Part shown: positions 31,883 through 42,763 of the stretch, in pieces
Layout of the letters: every line of letters starts with the position of its first letter
Numbering within the stretch: the first letter of the stretch is position 1
NCBI GenBank assembly: GCA_032622095.1
Contig: CP136068.1
Span: forward strand, 6,239,314 to 6,303,313
DNA from: Siphonodentalium dalli
Lineage: Eukaryota > Mollusca > Scaphopoda > Gadilida > Siphonodentaliidae
Length of the DNA: 64,000 nucleotides
Direction of reading: 5' to 3'
The notes under the pieces: model-generated
Databases searched by the model: none
Told to the model about the DNA's origin: nothing
Seen by the model: only the letters and a program-made list of their open reading frames with translations
Position numbers and translations under genes: made by a program

Positions 31883-32448
31883 TTAAGTGAATCCCAGGCA
31901 CTGCGATACGTCCCGAATCTGACGGGACTTCCACTGTCCCCAACCGTGAACGCCAACGACATTGTTGGCGAGAAAATAGCCCCCAAGCCGTAAATATCAA
32001 CAACAACGACATTGTTGGCGAGAAAATAATTAGTTAAAATTACTAAATACACGCAATCCTATTTTCCCTTTTCGTCAATGTGAAATTGTTCGGGGAGCCG
32101 TGATGCCAACAACAACGACCCGAAGCCCCGGATGCCAACAACAACCACATCATCGGGTCAGTTTTTTAAGTGAATCCAAGGCACTGCGATACGTCCCGAA
32201 TCTGACGGGACTTCCACTGCCCAAAACCGTGAACGCCAACAACATTGTTGGCGAGAAAATAGCCACCAAGCCGTAAATATCAACAACAACGACATTGTTG
32301 GCGAGAACATAATTAGTTAAAATTACTAAATACACGCAATCCTATTTTCCCTATACGGCAATGTGAGATTTTTCGGGTAGCACCGAGCCGTGATGCCAAC
32401 AACAACGACCCGAAGCCCTGAATGCCAACAACAACGACATCATCGGGT
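31883..32448 (+). repeat. Tandem dimer, unit about 283 bp
   Basis: AAGTGAATCC-AGGCACTGCG through CGTAAATATCAACAACAACG, TACACGCAATCCTATTTTCC and the CAACAACAACGAC tail occurs twice (about 31885 and 32168). Inside each unit CGACATTGTTGGCGAGAA or a close variant is itself repeated. Confidence 0.9.
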
Positions 32449-35004
32449 CATTTTTTTTCCGCCCGATGTACCTTAAATAATACCTCTTTTAGGGGGGGTA
32501 CACTAATTTCTCTTTAAAAGGCACGATTAACTCATTGAAAAGCGAAAAACATGTCATGTTTCGGACCAACGCCGCCAGTGGCGGGCTAACCTGCTACTAC
32601 TATATAAACTAGTATGTTCGCGAGATACACTGCCCGCTTGCTGGTCAACACCAGATGTACGCTCTTTGCGGATGTATTTTCCCTGTGGCCCGCGCCATCC
32701 AGCATAATAACGAGAATAAGTCCACTAAGGGTTTATATCAGAACCAAATAAGTCAAATATGAACCAATGTCAATATTTATATAAAAGAGTAGGACCTGTC
32801 GGACGCTGAAAAAGGGCCCCCGAAAGGATCATGTTTCAGCTAGTTAATAATATAGAGACTTCGAAGTAGATGGATGGAAAAAGCTTCCAAGCTTCGGGTG
32901 CATAGACTGTGCACAGTCTATTTTGTGCCTAATTATATCACAACATGATACATGCACATGCAGGTATACGCGATTTTATGAGATAGAGATGTAACATTTT
33001 ACGATATTCTGCTAAACCATGTAACCGTTGGCCTACTATTATAAGGGGTGTGTGGGTAATAGCGACTTGATTCGAAATCTCAGATTGATATATTGACATA
33101 ATCTAGCACAACATAAACATATACCAACACCCAGTCGGGAGAGAGTGCACACTTCATAATTAGTTTGATCTTGTATCGTCGTCAAATCAATTATAACATT
33201 GCTATATATCGTAGATCAAAGGTGCCGCCCTTTGAATACGGGAACGTGTACAGCAACTCTGCTGACGCGACGTAGCCGAATAATGATTGTTTCAATGAAA
33301 TATTAACAGTGTCCCGCTTTCCATTGAACAAGGAGTCGTTATCACTCGTGATATGACTGGATAGACCAAAAATATGTTCTGTACTACCCAGACCGCGATC
33401 AGGTGGTCGTATTGGGGGTTCATCACCATCGCCTGGGCTTTATACACACGGGCAACGATACATATGGAAGTATACTGCATGCATGCATCTACGATTGCTG
33501 CTCGACGTCGACTAATCGTTTCGACACTATTAGTTTAACTATTGTTTAGCAATGTTATGACCATCAGCGCGATAACTTGAAACATCAATGATTATGGCCA
33601 AATACTAGGTCCCGAAACCAGGTCCGTGATTATGTTATTGTATATAATTATACTTTCATGATTATGTTATTGCATATAATTATACTTTCAGCCACTCCTC
33701 TTCCATAATGGACAGAAAAGCGACACTGAGAGTTTTTGGAGTGACAGGCAACCAGAGATGTCAGACCATATCGGTGGAGTTGTATACCTTTCCAGTTTAA
33801 CTAATTCATGACGGAGCTGCTCTGGTGCATCATTAAATACCATGTGCCAGTTCATTATCGTATGTATGAGAGTCTCCCATAGGGAGCCTCACACGTACAA
33901 GAGAATGAACTCGGTTACAAAGCGTCGCATGAGAACCAAATGGTTATATGTCCATTTTGGCGGGAAAATGAGTTATGGGTGTCATTGGAATCGGTACAGA
34001 ATTTTCTGTCGAATGAACCAAACATAACTTACCATATATACACCGTTCGTTCGTAAAATGCAGTGCATTTAGGCTCTATCTCCATAACGAACAAATCTCT
34101 CCGAGCCAAAAGGTTCTATCTCCTTAGCCAATGAAAATGACGATATACGTCATGTGATCAAAGTTTGACGAATGGCTGCTATGAAAATATGCGATAATAT
34201 ACAATGATGCAAACAGGCATCTCTCACGATTTGTTCGTATCATTTTCATTCTATATATATTAATCTTACGCAGATATGACCCTGCTACCAATTTACATAT
34301 TTTGCAACTCATTGCTTATCGTTTGTTCCCGTAACGCGGCTTGTTTTAGTCGGTATATGGAGATAGAACCCTTTAGTCCTGAAATAATATGCAGCAAAAA
34401 TCCATGCCACTGATGTTGTGGGAGATAGAACGTTCTTGCTCTGACAATTTCTACCCCAGTACTTCCTCCTCCCTTTAGAACCTTCTTATTTCGATATATT
34501 TATTATTATATACATGTATATTATTTATGACTATATATTAAATTGAAATAATAAAAAAAATAGTATGGTTATCGTATATATAGTGTACTTATATTCCCAA
34601 AGTCCATGCAAAGTCCCGATGCACGCAAGCATAGCCGGAAAAGGGGCGCCGGAATGTTTAGTTTATGGCGTTTTGGGTCTTCCTGTTCGAATTTGCTAAC
34701 ATGAAAATAGTCATGGTTGTAACACATTTTTGTGAAATATACATTGTATACCCACATGACACATACACGTTTATATATAACACATTAGGTTATAATCAGA
34801 AATGTGCAACCAGGCAGCAATATGGGTAATATATATATATAATTGCGGTGGGAGCTAGGGGTTGTTATCTTCGACTTATTTGAATGTTTATGATTAAATG
34901 TGTTCCAAACTCGTTATATGTTATATGTGGTTGATCAAAGGAGACCACTTCTATTTAAGCCTCGTCGGATATTGCGTATGAAATAGAAACTCGTCTGTTA
35001 TTTA
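32449..35004. other. AT-rich intergenic DNA with minor repeats
   Basis: No gene is seen. A 33-bp direct repeat (GATTATGTTATTGTATATAA and continuation) occurs twice at about 33627-33690. A loose foldback spans about 34105-34372: AAAGGTTCTATCTCC pairs with GGAGATAGAACCCTTT, and AATGAAAATGA with TCATTTTCATT. Confidence 0.5.
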
Positions 35005-35149
35005 GGAGATAAACATACTTATTGAGTTCAATGTTGGCCAAATAGACGGCGAAACATCTATTGGAGAACGAACCTGAAAGGCGAGTTCTCCAATAGTTTT
35101 TCGCGGTTTATTTGGCCAATATCGAACGAAACCAAGTGCGTTTATCTCC
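35005..35149. mobile_element. 145-bp hairpin element
   Basis: GGAGATAAAC..TACTT pairs with AAGT..GTTTATCTCC. Inward, TTGGCCAAATA pairs with TATTTGGCCAA, and CTATTGGAGAAC with GTTCTCCAATAG, around a 16-nt loop. The paired blocks are interrupted by short mismatches. MITE-like; no target duplication could be identified. Confidence 0.75.
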
Positions 35150-35734
35150 ATTGTAATTCATTCCATCAGAAAAAAACTATAAAGATGTCATTTAATTAAC
35201 CAAATGTACGAAAAGTTGGATAGGAAATACATGCAGGAAATTAGAGACAACCCATTTGTCACCCCAGTTCTCAGGGAAAGGGGTCTCGGTGGTCTAATGT
35301 GTATGACTCCAAGCCAATAGACCTCTCTGCGCTGGAGGTCCGACGCTTGATTCACGTTCTTCGCGAATTTCGGACTGGCTTTTCCGAGGGAGCTGCTGGT
35401 CATGCACTCGCCGAAGGTAGGTGATTACATTACTCATTGGGTTCATGATGGTATGTACATGTAGTTTTATGGAGTAATGTCTTAAATTCCCAATATTTTC
35501 TGTTTAAATGAATATTTGACAACGCGAATTTGACAGCTTCTGAGTCAGGTTCAAATTTAACGAAGTTGACATTCACTGTTTATTTAAAACTACACGGTCT
35601 TTGTGACATAGTGTTTCAAATAAATGTATCCAACTGCACCCCATGGTCCAGACCAAAATTCCACAATGATGCAAATTTAACACGACCACAAACAACCAAC
35701 AACGACGACCAACATCAACATACAATGAACAACA
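35150..35734. other. Spacer with an unrecognised exon-like open frame
   Basis: From about 35263 to 35415 a + strand frame reads SSQGKGSRWSNVYDSKPIDL then SALEVRRLIHVLREFRTGFS and ends at GAAG/gtaggt, a good donor. A possible acceptor (catttgtcaccccag) precedes it. I do not recognise the peptide. It could be an exon of an unseen gene or chance. Confidence 0.3.
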
Positions 35735-38324
35735 ATGAAGATATATGTGTTATGTTCGCGACCCATATCATATACAGGCGCAGACATGAACTGGAATTTG
35801 ACGCATCAATACTTTGGTTTGAATTATTTTCCAAAAAAGCCATATCATGCTAGGAATGTCATATAGATCAGAACAGTTCTGCGATCCAAAATACTGGGAT
35901 TACTTAGAAACATCGATATCAGACGCACTTGACATATAAGAAAATATTATTATCACGGATGACTACAATTCCAATCTCCTAGATACATCCTATAAGTTGA
36001 AAGAAATCATAGACCGATATAGCACCAACAATGCTATAACATCTAAACAAGAATAGCACACTCATCGAGTACGCTATTGGATCCTATTATTATCAGCAAT
36101 TCGTTTCGTGTACTAGAAGCCGAGGTAATACATCCTGGAGTCTCTGACCATTTGGGTGTATACGTGTCATTGTCCTGTGGTTACTCAAATGTGACATCTT
36201 TTCGCAGAGTAGTGTGGAAATACTCCAGAGCAAATTTCGAAAGAGTCAATGAATTGCTCGGTTACACAAACTGGGATGATCTCTTATCTGGTCTTGACAT
36301 CGATTCAGCCACAATACTTTTCCAAAATAAATTTAACTCCAGTCGTAAGTCGGGATTTGTTTTACCCTGTGCCAATGCATTCTCTTATATATGCGAATCG
36401 ACCATAATTCGCCTCGCATATATAAGAGAATGCATTGGCCTAACAATTGTTTTTTTAATAAATGTTTCTTACATTTTTTAGGACATAAAATAAAAAAAAC
36501 ATCCATTACCCTGCAGGGAGCCCCACACACATATAGAAGCATATAGAAGAGTGTCGTCTGCTCATGTTTGTCTGGGGCTCTGTATGGGTGAAATTATAAA
36601 ATAGAAGAGTGTTACGGTTCGACCTAAGGAGAAAATCTGGTTTAATTCAGAAATCCAAAGAGGTTCGTGAAAGATTACGAACCAAAGCTCTAAGAAACAA
36701 TAATCATGATACTTGGCAAAATTATAAGCATTCCAGAAACAAAGTAAATAATATGAAAAAGTACGCCAATCCAAATTTGAAGAGCAAATGGAAGACCGCG
36801 TGAAGAGATCTTCATCGCCCCGCGACTTCTGGCAACTAATAAATTACCTCCTTTGTAAAAAGAAAACAACGAATATTCCGCCCCTGTACTGTACTGCCCC
36901 AGTGTCAATATAAATACCGTAAATGTAGATGGAAGACCGACCATACGCAACTGATGATCTAGATAAGGCCAACATACTGAACAAGAGTTTCATTTCAAAT
37001 TCATCAATACATGACTCAAATCACAGTTTAGCTTTTTTCAATGATCGTTGTAGCAACACTATGAACGACTTTGAGTCCACCGAAGACGAAATAATTTTAG
37101 CAATTAAATCGCTAAAATTAAACAAGGCCCATGACCACGACGGAATTAGTGCGAGATTGCTTCAAGCCACGGCTAAACAAATTCGTATCCTTTAAATTTA
37201 CTCTTCCGAAAAACATTCGATACCATAACATTTCCATCTATATGGAAAAAGGCAAGTGTTGTTCCCATCTTTAAAAAAGACGACCCTGCTGGTAGTAATA
37301 ATTATCGCCCCATCTCGCTTCTACCATTCATTGGAAAGATATTCGAAATATTTGTCTTAAAACAGATTAGAGAGTTCTTTAATGAAAACGAACTAATAAA
37401 CTCACGCCAATCGGGTTTCATGTCAGGTCAAAGTACATCTCATCAACTCATATATCTGTATAATCACCTGTGCCAATCTCTCGACAATGGATTATATACA
37501 TGCTCTACTTTCTGTGATATATCGAGGGCATTCGAGAGAGTTTGGCACAGTGTTGGTACATAAACTGTCTAGTTATGGAGTGCGAGGGAAACCATTGAAA
37601 TGGGTAGAAAACTATCTTGGTAACCGCCAGCAGCGCGTGTTAGTTAACGACATATTTTATGATTATGATATCATCCCAGCGGGCGTGCCTCAAGGATTGA
37701 TTTTAGGACCTTTTCTATTTTTAGTTTACATCAATGACCTACCAGACAACATCAGTTCCGTTACCAGCATGTACGCCGACGATACCTGTCTTACTAATAG
37801 CCATCATGATTTAGCACGGATTATGAATATGGACCTTGAAACCATAGCAACATGGTCACAAAATTGGCTGGTCAGCTTTAATCACTCAAAAACAATGGGC
37901 ATGTCATATTCATTGATTGGCACATCCGGTGATATCCCTAATTTAACTTTAATAGTGATACAATATCATTTGTTGAGACACACAAACGCCTTGGTCTTGA
38001 GCTTCAATCAAATATGTCATGGAACAATCATATAAATGAAACTATAAAGAGAGTAGCATCCCGCTTATCACAACTCAGAAAATTTAATTCCAACTCGACA
38101 GGAAGACAATAAAAACATATATAAAACATATATACTGCCTCTATATGATTACTCCGATGTAGTCTGGGCATGTGCACCAAAATATAAATTGTATAAACTT
38201 GACCGATTACACAATGATGCAGCCATAATTGTCAGCGGCCTCACGCGCTCAGTATCAGATAAAGGCATCATGACAGCAGTCGGCTGGCCCCCGCGAAGAA
38301 AAAAGGCGCAAACTTCACAAACTA
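35735..38324 (+). pseudogene. LINE ORF2: endonuclease and reverse transcriptase, decayed
   Basis: Translation across several frames recovers a 5'-truncated non-LTR ORF2. The endonuclease part includes YRRRHELEFD, IIITDDYN (usual GDFN) and HPGVSDHLGVYV (the SDH motif). The RT includes KLNKAHDHDGI, SVVPIFKKDD, NNYRPISLLPFIGKIFE, SRQSGFMSGQST, GVPQG..LGPFLFLVYIND and the catalytic YADDT. Stops and frameshifts are numerous (for example 35937, 36053 and 37192), and a foldback lies inside at 36371-36440. The layout fits the Jockey/CR1 group. The 3' part resumes after the transposon at 41242. Confidence 0.9.
36371..36440. repeat. Perfect inverted repeat inside the LINE
   Basis: Arms of about 26 nt starting GCCAATGCATTCTCTTATAT are exact complements around an 18-nt centre. 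In the LINE frame it follows FNSSRKSGFVLP and destroys the linker between endonuclease and RT. It is either a small foldback insertion or an inverted duplication. Confidence 0.85.
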
Positions 38325-40059
38325 CACTACAAAAACAAACTTTCTTGTCTAGAAAACTTTTCTGGAAACAAGAAATATACTCTCAAAACAAAAATACGTT
38401 TTCTTAACCCAAGAAAACTGTTTGTTGGTGAAGAAAAATCAGTATGCGGGCGATATTTTTTTCTTGATATTTCTAGTAATGAGAAAATACGTGGAATTTA
38501 AGAAAACGGTTTCTAGAAACCAAGATAATATTTCTTGCAATAGAATATCAAAGAAACTTTTTCTAGATCAAAACAGAAAATTTCGTATTAACCGAAAATG
38601 ATCTGCCGGACATTCCTAAAATAAGAATGAAAAACTAAACGGTTTCTTAATTTGAGAAATTACATAAAATGAAATGGGAGCATATTTTTCACTTCAAATG
38701 TTAAAAATTATTATGCATTATTTTAGTTTATTTTTCAATAGAAAATTAAGTTTACATGTAGCATTTGTCCTGACGTGTCCCCAAACAACTTCATGAAATC
38801 AATACCACACCCCACACCGTTATTTTATGAGTGCCCATGAAAATTGTCTAAATTAAATATTTTCGTGATTTTTCAAGTTATGACATGAAAATTCAATAGT
38901 ATATTTATCGGTGACCATATTATATACGGCAATGACTCCACACAATAAGACTGAATCTGACTCTGCTGATATTTAATATATAGTATTAATTGTTTGTATT
39001 CAATACAATGATCCAGCATTCATTCGGTCCGTCTAATCTTAAGTACGTAATTACGTTCTCAAGTCGGATGTCTTTTAGCAATCACCAATTTATTTCATGT
39101 TGTGAAAATTTGATCGGTTGCGCGCTAAAAACTATTGTTTTTCTGGCAAAATACGGCCTGTAAATTTGTGCACTGATGTGAAGATGGTCTGACTTCGGAT
39201 CCTTTGTGAACTAGGCAAGTTCTAAATGTGTGAAAACCGGCTTAATCATGGATATTTTCACTAAATTGTGACAACTGGTTGTGTTCGTGCTGCCTATTCG
39301 AGCTGTCGTTTGACCTGTCCTCATTCGCACAGGAGTTAATGTAGAAATGACGGTGCTGTGACTATCAACATATTGACACATTTACTGACACAAGAGGATA
39401 CAGGTGTAATTAACAAGAACTTCGATGCCAACCACTGGTGACACAAATAACAACAACAACATACTATTTACACAGTAGCTAGTATCAGTATTACTATAAT
39501 GTTGACACTTGAAGTTGAACTGTGCAGTACAGTTGACAGTGTTCTGATTGTTTCAACGCACATACGTGTGCATTTATATGAGAGTATATACTGTACGCAC
39601 CAGAGTAATTTACAATAGTTTCAATGTCGACAACAACAACACCGTAAACAATGAACTTACGCCTCGCAGTGACGGATGCTCACATATCTATATTTCCAAC
39701 TATACAATTACACGAACAAATTCACCCCGTGTTCATCAATTTTCATTGAAACGTGTGGATACGAGACATTGCCATCAATCGCCATGTTATCGTCAAGTTA
39801 TTGCGACAATTTACCAGGAGTACACTATTCGTTGGATGTTCTTAGATCGAACTCTCTTTGGCTGACTTACTGATATTGATACTAAGTCCGTGTTGTGATA
39901 CTAGGATACAGTTTGATGCATCAAGCATCATCATGCTTTAAAAAAAATTATGGAAAATGTGCGACTACAGGAGAACATTGTCGCCAAGTCATCGCGCACA
40001 GTTATTATGGGATCTGTTGTTGTCTTGAAGTTTCCAATCCCAACTAGCTGTTATTGATA

Positions 40060-40141
40060 TACAGTAACAGTCAAAAGAAGTGGTATATTAAGCGCAATAA
40101 AGGTGCACCTAAAAATACCACTTCCTCTGACTGGTACTGTA
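40060..40141. mobile_element. 82-bp TA-flanked foldback nested in the transposon
   Basis: TACAGTA..AGTCA..GAAGTGGTATATT pairs with AATACCACTTC..TGACT..TACTGTA. With TA taken as target, the termini are CAGTA/TACTG, similar in style to the MITE at 4311-4471. Confidence 0.6.
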
Positions 40142-40658
40142 TTCTCAAGATGTACGGATTCACCTGTTGAAACAAAAACTGTGTTTACAGTTGACTGGAC
40201 CATTTCACACCTTACATGTCACCAAAAAGTATTAAGTTAAGATAATTTAGTTTTACATGTACATGTACATAAATTTGAGTTTTAACAGTGAAACATGTAT
40301 AATTGTTATTTGTTATGGCTTAAAAGGCATGCCGACTCATGTTTCAGAATGGTCAAAATTAGTATTACTCATAACTGAATAGTGATTGGTTGGCTTATCA
40401 GCTATTACTGGTATCGATTTTTATTTACAGCCATATTTATACAGTAGTTCGTGAAAGGCGAACACATTACATTTTCCGGATTAAATTATAGAGGCAGATT
40501 ACAAGTCCCAAAAATGTCGCCAAAATAATTTTCATTTAAACTGACATTTAAAATATCAAATTCCAAAGACTATATTTTGGCTGATGTTATAAGCAGTATT
40601 TTCTTGTTTCAACTGGTTTAGAATAATTTGTAACACCACGAAAGACGACAATAAATAT

Positions 40659-40817
40659 ATTCTTAAGCTATTCTCAAATCTAGAATGTTACTTTCGAACT
40701 AGAATATTTTTCTAGATACAAAATAAGAATATATTTCTGAAATATATTCTTATTTTGTGTCTAGAACAATATTCTTGTTCGATATTAACATTCTAGGTCT
40801 GAGAATAGCTTAAGAAT
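40659..40817. repeat. 159-bp hairpin nested in the transposon
   Basis: ATTCTTAAGCTATTCTCA pairs exactly with TGAGAATAGCTTAAGAAT. Pairing continues through CTAGAATGTTA, TTCGAAC and CAAAATAAGAATATATTTC to a 1-nt centre. The repeated CTAGAA/TTCTAG motif resembles the subterminal motif of the host element. Confidence 0.85.
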
Positions 40818-41241
40818 GTATTTCTAGTCATCTATCTTGTTCTTACAAATTTATTCTAATTTTATTTCAGATTATGTTTCTTAATTAAGAAATATAGATT
40901 GTTACTTAAGAAATTATTTGTTCTTGTTTTAATAAAATTATTCTTGATTTCTAACATTTTCTTCTGTGTCTCACAAGAATGTTGGGCTTTCTTATGTTTT
41001 CTTGAAGTGAGAGAAAAAACATTCTAAAAAGAAGAAAGCTTTTCTTGTTCTTTCAAAGAAAATTTTAGAAAACAAGAAATCTTGCCATAAGAAAAGTTTC
41101 TTGAAACTAGAAAGAGGTAGAACATTTTAGAAAACAAGAAATGTTCCCACAAGAACAGTTTTTCTTGTGTGTCTCCCAAGGTTATTTTTCTTAAGATTGC
41201 CTATTTTTTTTCTTCAAATAAGAAAATATTTTTTTGTAGTG

Positions 41242-41846
41242 TACAAACTATGTATAACATTGTAAATCAGAGGGCCCCTACTTACCTCACTAAAATATTA
41301 CCACCCAGGATAGCCGACACATCCGAGTATGAATTCAGAAACCCCGAAAAAAATTACACATATTTCAGCAATTCTGAGCACTACACAAAATCATTTTTTC
41401 CCTCAACAATAAAAGCGTGGAACGAAATGCCTTCCGTAATAACAGAAGCTCCGACGATTTTCGATTTTAAAGATTATCTTAGAATAATTGATCCTACCGC
41501 TAGACCCCCAGTATATTTCTATACATGACGTAGGAAATATGATGTATTGCACGCCAGACTAAGAAACTATTGTAGTGATCTTCAGTCTGACAAATTCCAG
41601 AACTATATTGCAGGAAGTCCACGTTGTATGTGCGGCAACCAGTGTGAAGATGCATATCATTACTTCTTTATGTGTCCCCACTACCAGTCAGGACGAACTG
41701 AGATGTTTCACATGCTACACAGATAAGGAATTAAATCAACGCATATGAACAATCTACTTGCTGGCCTCCCGAATGCTCCGAACAAACAAAATGTCAAACT
41801 GTTCAAAATAGTCCAGCATTTTATCGCGGAGACTAAACGCTTCTAG
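41242..41846 (+). pseudogene. LINE ORF2 C-terminal part (continues after the transposon)
   Basis: TMYNIVNQRAPTYLTKILPP, then TIKAWNEMPSVITEAP, are in one frame to about 41527. A different frame then gives LRNYCSDLQSDKFQ, the cysteine-rich CMCGNQCEDAYHYFFMC, and VQHFIAETKRF before the stop at 41844. Copy B keeps the AWNEMPS frame that copy A has lost. Confidence 0.85.
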
Positions 41847-42674
41847 TTAAATTTCACGATAAAAAAATTAGTTTATCAATTAACACATGTTTTTTTTGCC
41901 TCAGCATATCATGCACACTCGGCGTTGGCACCCCTCCCCCATCAATCATTCTCACTCTCATCATTCCTCAATAATTTGTTAAAATCTTCCATCATCATCT
42001 TTCTCATTCACCAAATGCAGCTGTAAATAAGTTACTTATTGTGCCATTTTGTTTAAAAAATTGTTTGTATCAATGTAAGCCGGAGAGGGGCTCATTCAGT
42101 TTTGCAACTTGCTTGTACCCCAATCCAATTTGTATTATACTACAAATAAAATATGTTTTATTTCTCGATCAGTTTTAAATTCGAACACCCTGGTGCATGC
42201 AAGCAGTTACAGTTGTTAATTGATCATGAAGGTAAATCTAATGACCGCCATGTCAGGGGCAATTCAAAGTATATTCCAAGTCTCCTGGGCGAGCGAAGTT
42301 ATGGCATTATAACAATACACTCTCTTTATTGGGTAACAACATTCTAAAATGGTAGTTCATATCACTCTCCAAAATATACTGTACATAAATCACTCTCCAA
42401 AATATACTGTACATGTGTGTTCAACAAGAGACACAGGCGCCACATATCTATTATATCAGATATAACATGCTCGTGGCGATGGACACATAAGCACATACAG
42501 AAGTTTAGATTACAGTTATGATTTCACCACACCTTTATTTGCGGCCGCGTGTCGTTGCCTTGGGCGAACGTAACAACGTTGATTGTGATTCTCGCTCGGC
42601 TGACCATGGCTATCATCTACTTTCATCATCTACCCCCCCGGGCGTTCGACCACGCGATCTCCTCTGGTGGAACA
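41847..42674. other. LINE 3' region and upstream DNA of gene B
   Basis: Counterpart of 11229-12087. Near 42365-42415 CACTCTCCAAAATATACTGT is duplicated in tandem. No gene is seen. Confidence 0.45.
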
Positions 42675-42682
42675 TTTAAATA
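42675..42682 (+). promoter_or_regulatory. TATA-like box of TSP1 gene B
   Basis: TTTAAATA lies 61 nt upstream of the proposed start, at the same spacing as in copy A. Confidence 0.35.
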
Positions 42683-42735
42683 CCAGCGACCCACGCACAG
42701 AATCACAATCACTTGTAGAGATATAACTTTAGAAG

Positions 42736-42763
42736 ATGAGGATATTTGTCTCCGCGTTATGTG
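42736..42763 (+). CDS. TSP1 gene B exon 1
   Basis: MRIFVSALC plus one base, donor TGTG/gtaagt, identical to copy A. Confidence 0.6.

Larger units (their letters stand above)
38325..41241. mobile_element. 2.9-kb CACTA-terminus DNA transposon, non-autonomous, TA duplication
   Basis: Copy A gives the empty site (AAACTACAAACTATG). Here CACTACAAAAA begins the insert, TTTTTGTAGTG ends it, and TA is duplicated at 38323-38324 and 41242-41243. Both subterminal zones (about 38335-38640 and 40840-41230) are crowded with TTTCTTG/CAAGAAA motifs in both orientations, as is typical of CACTA/EnSpm elements. No transposase frame is recognised; the longest open frame is about 105 codons. Two smaller foldbacks are nested inside. 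CACTA/EnSpm affinity rests on termini and subterminal repeats. Confidence 0.85.
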
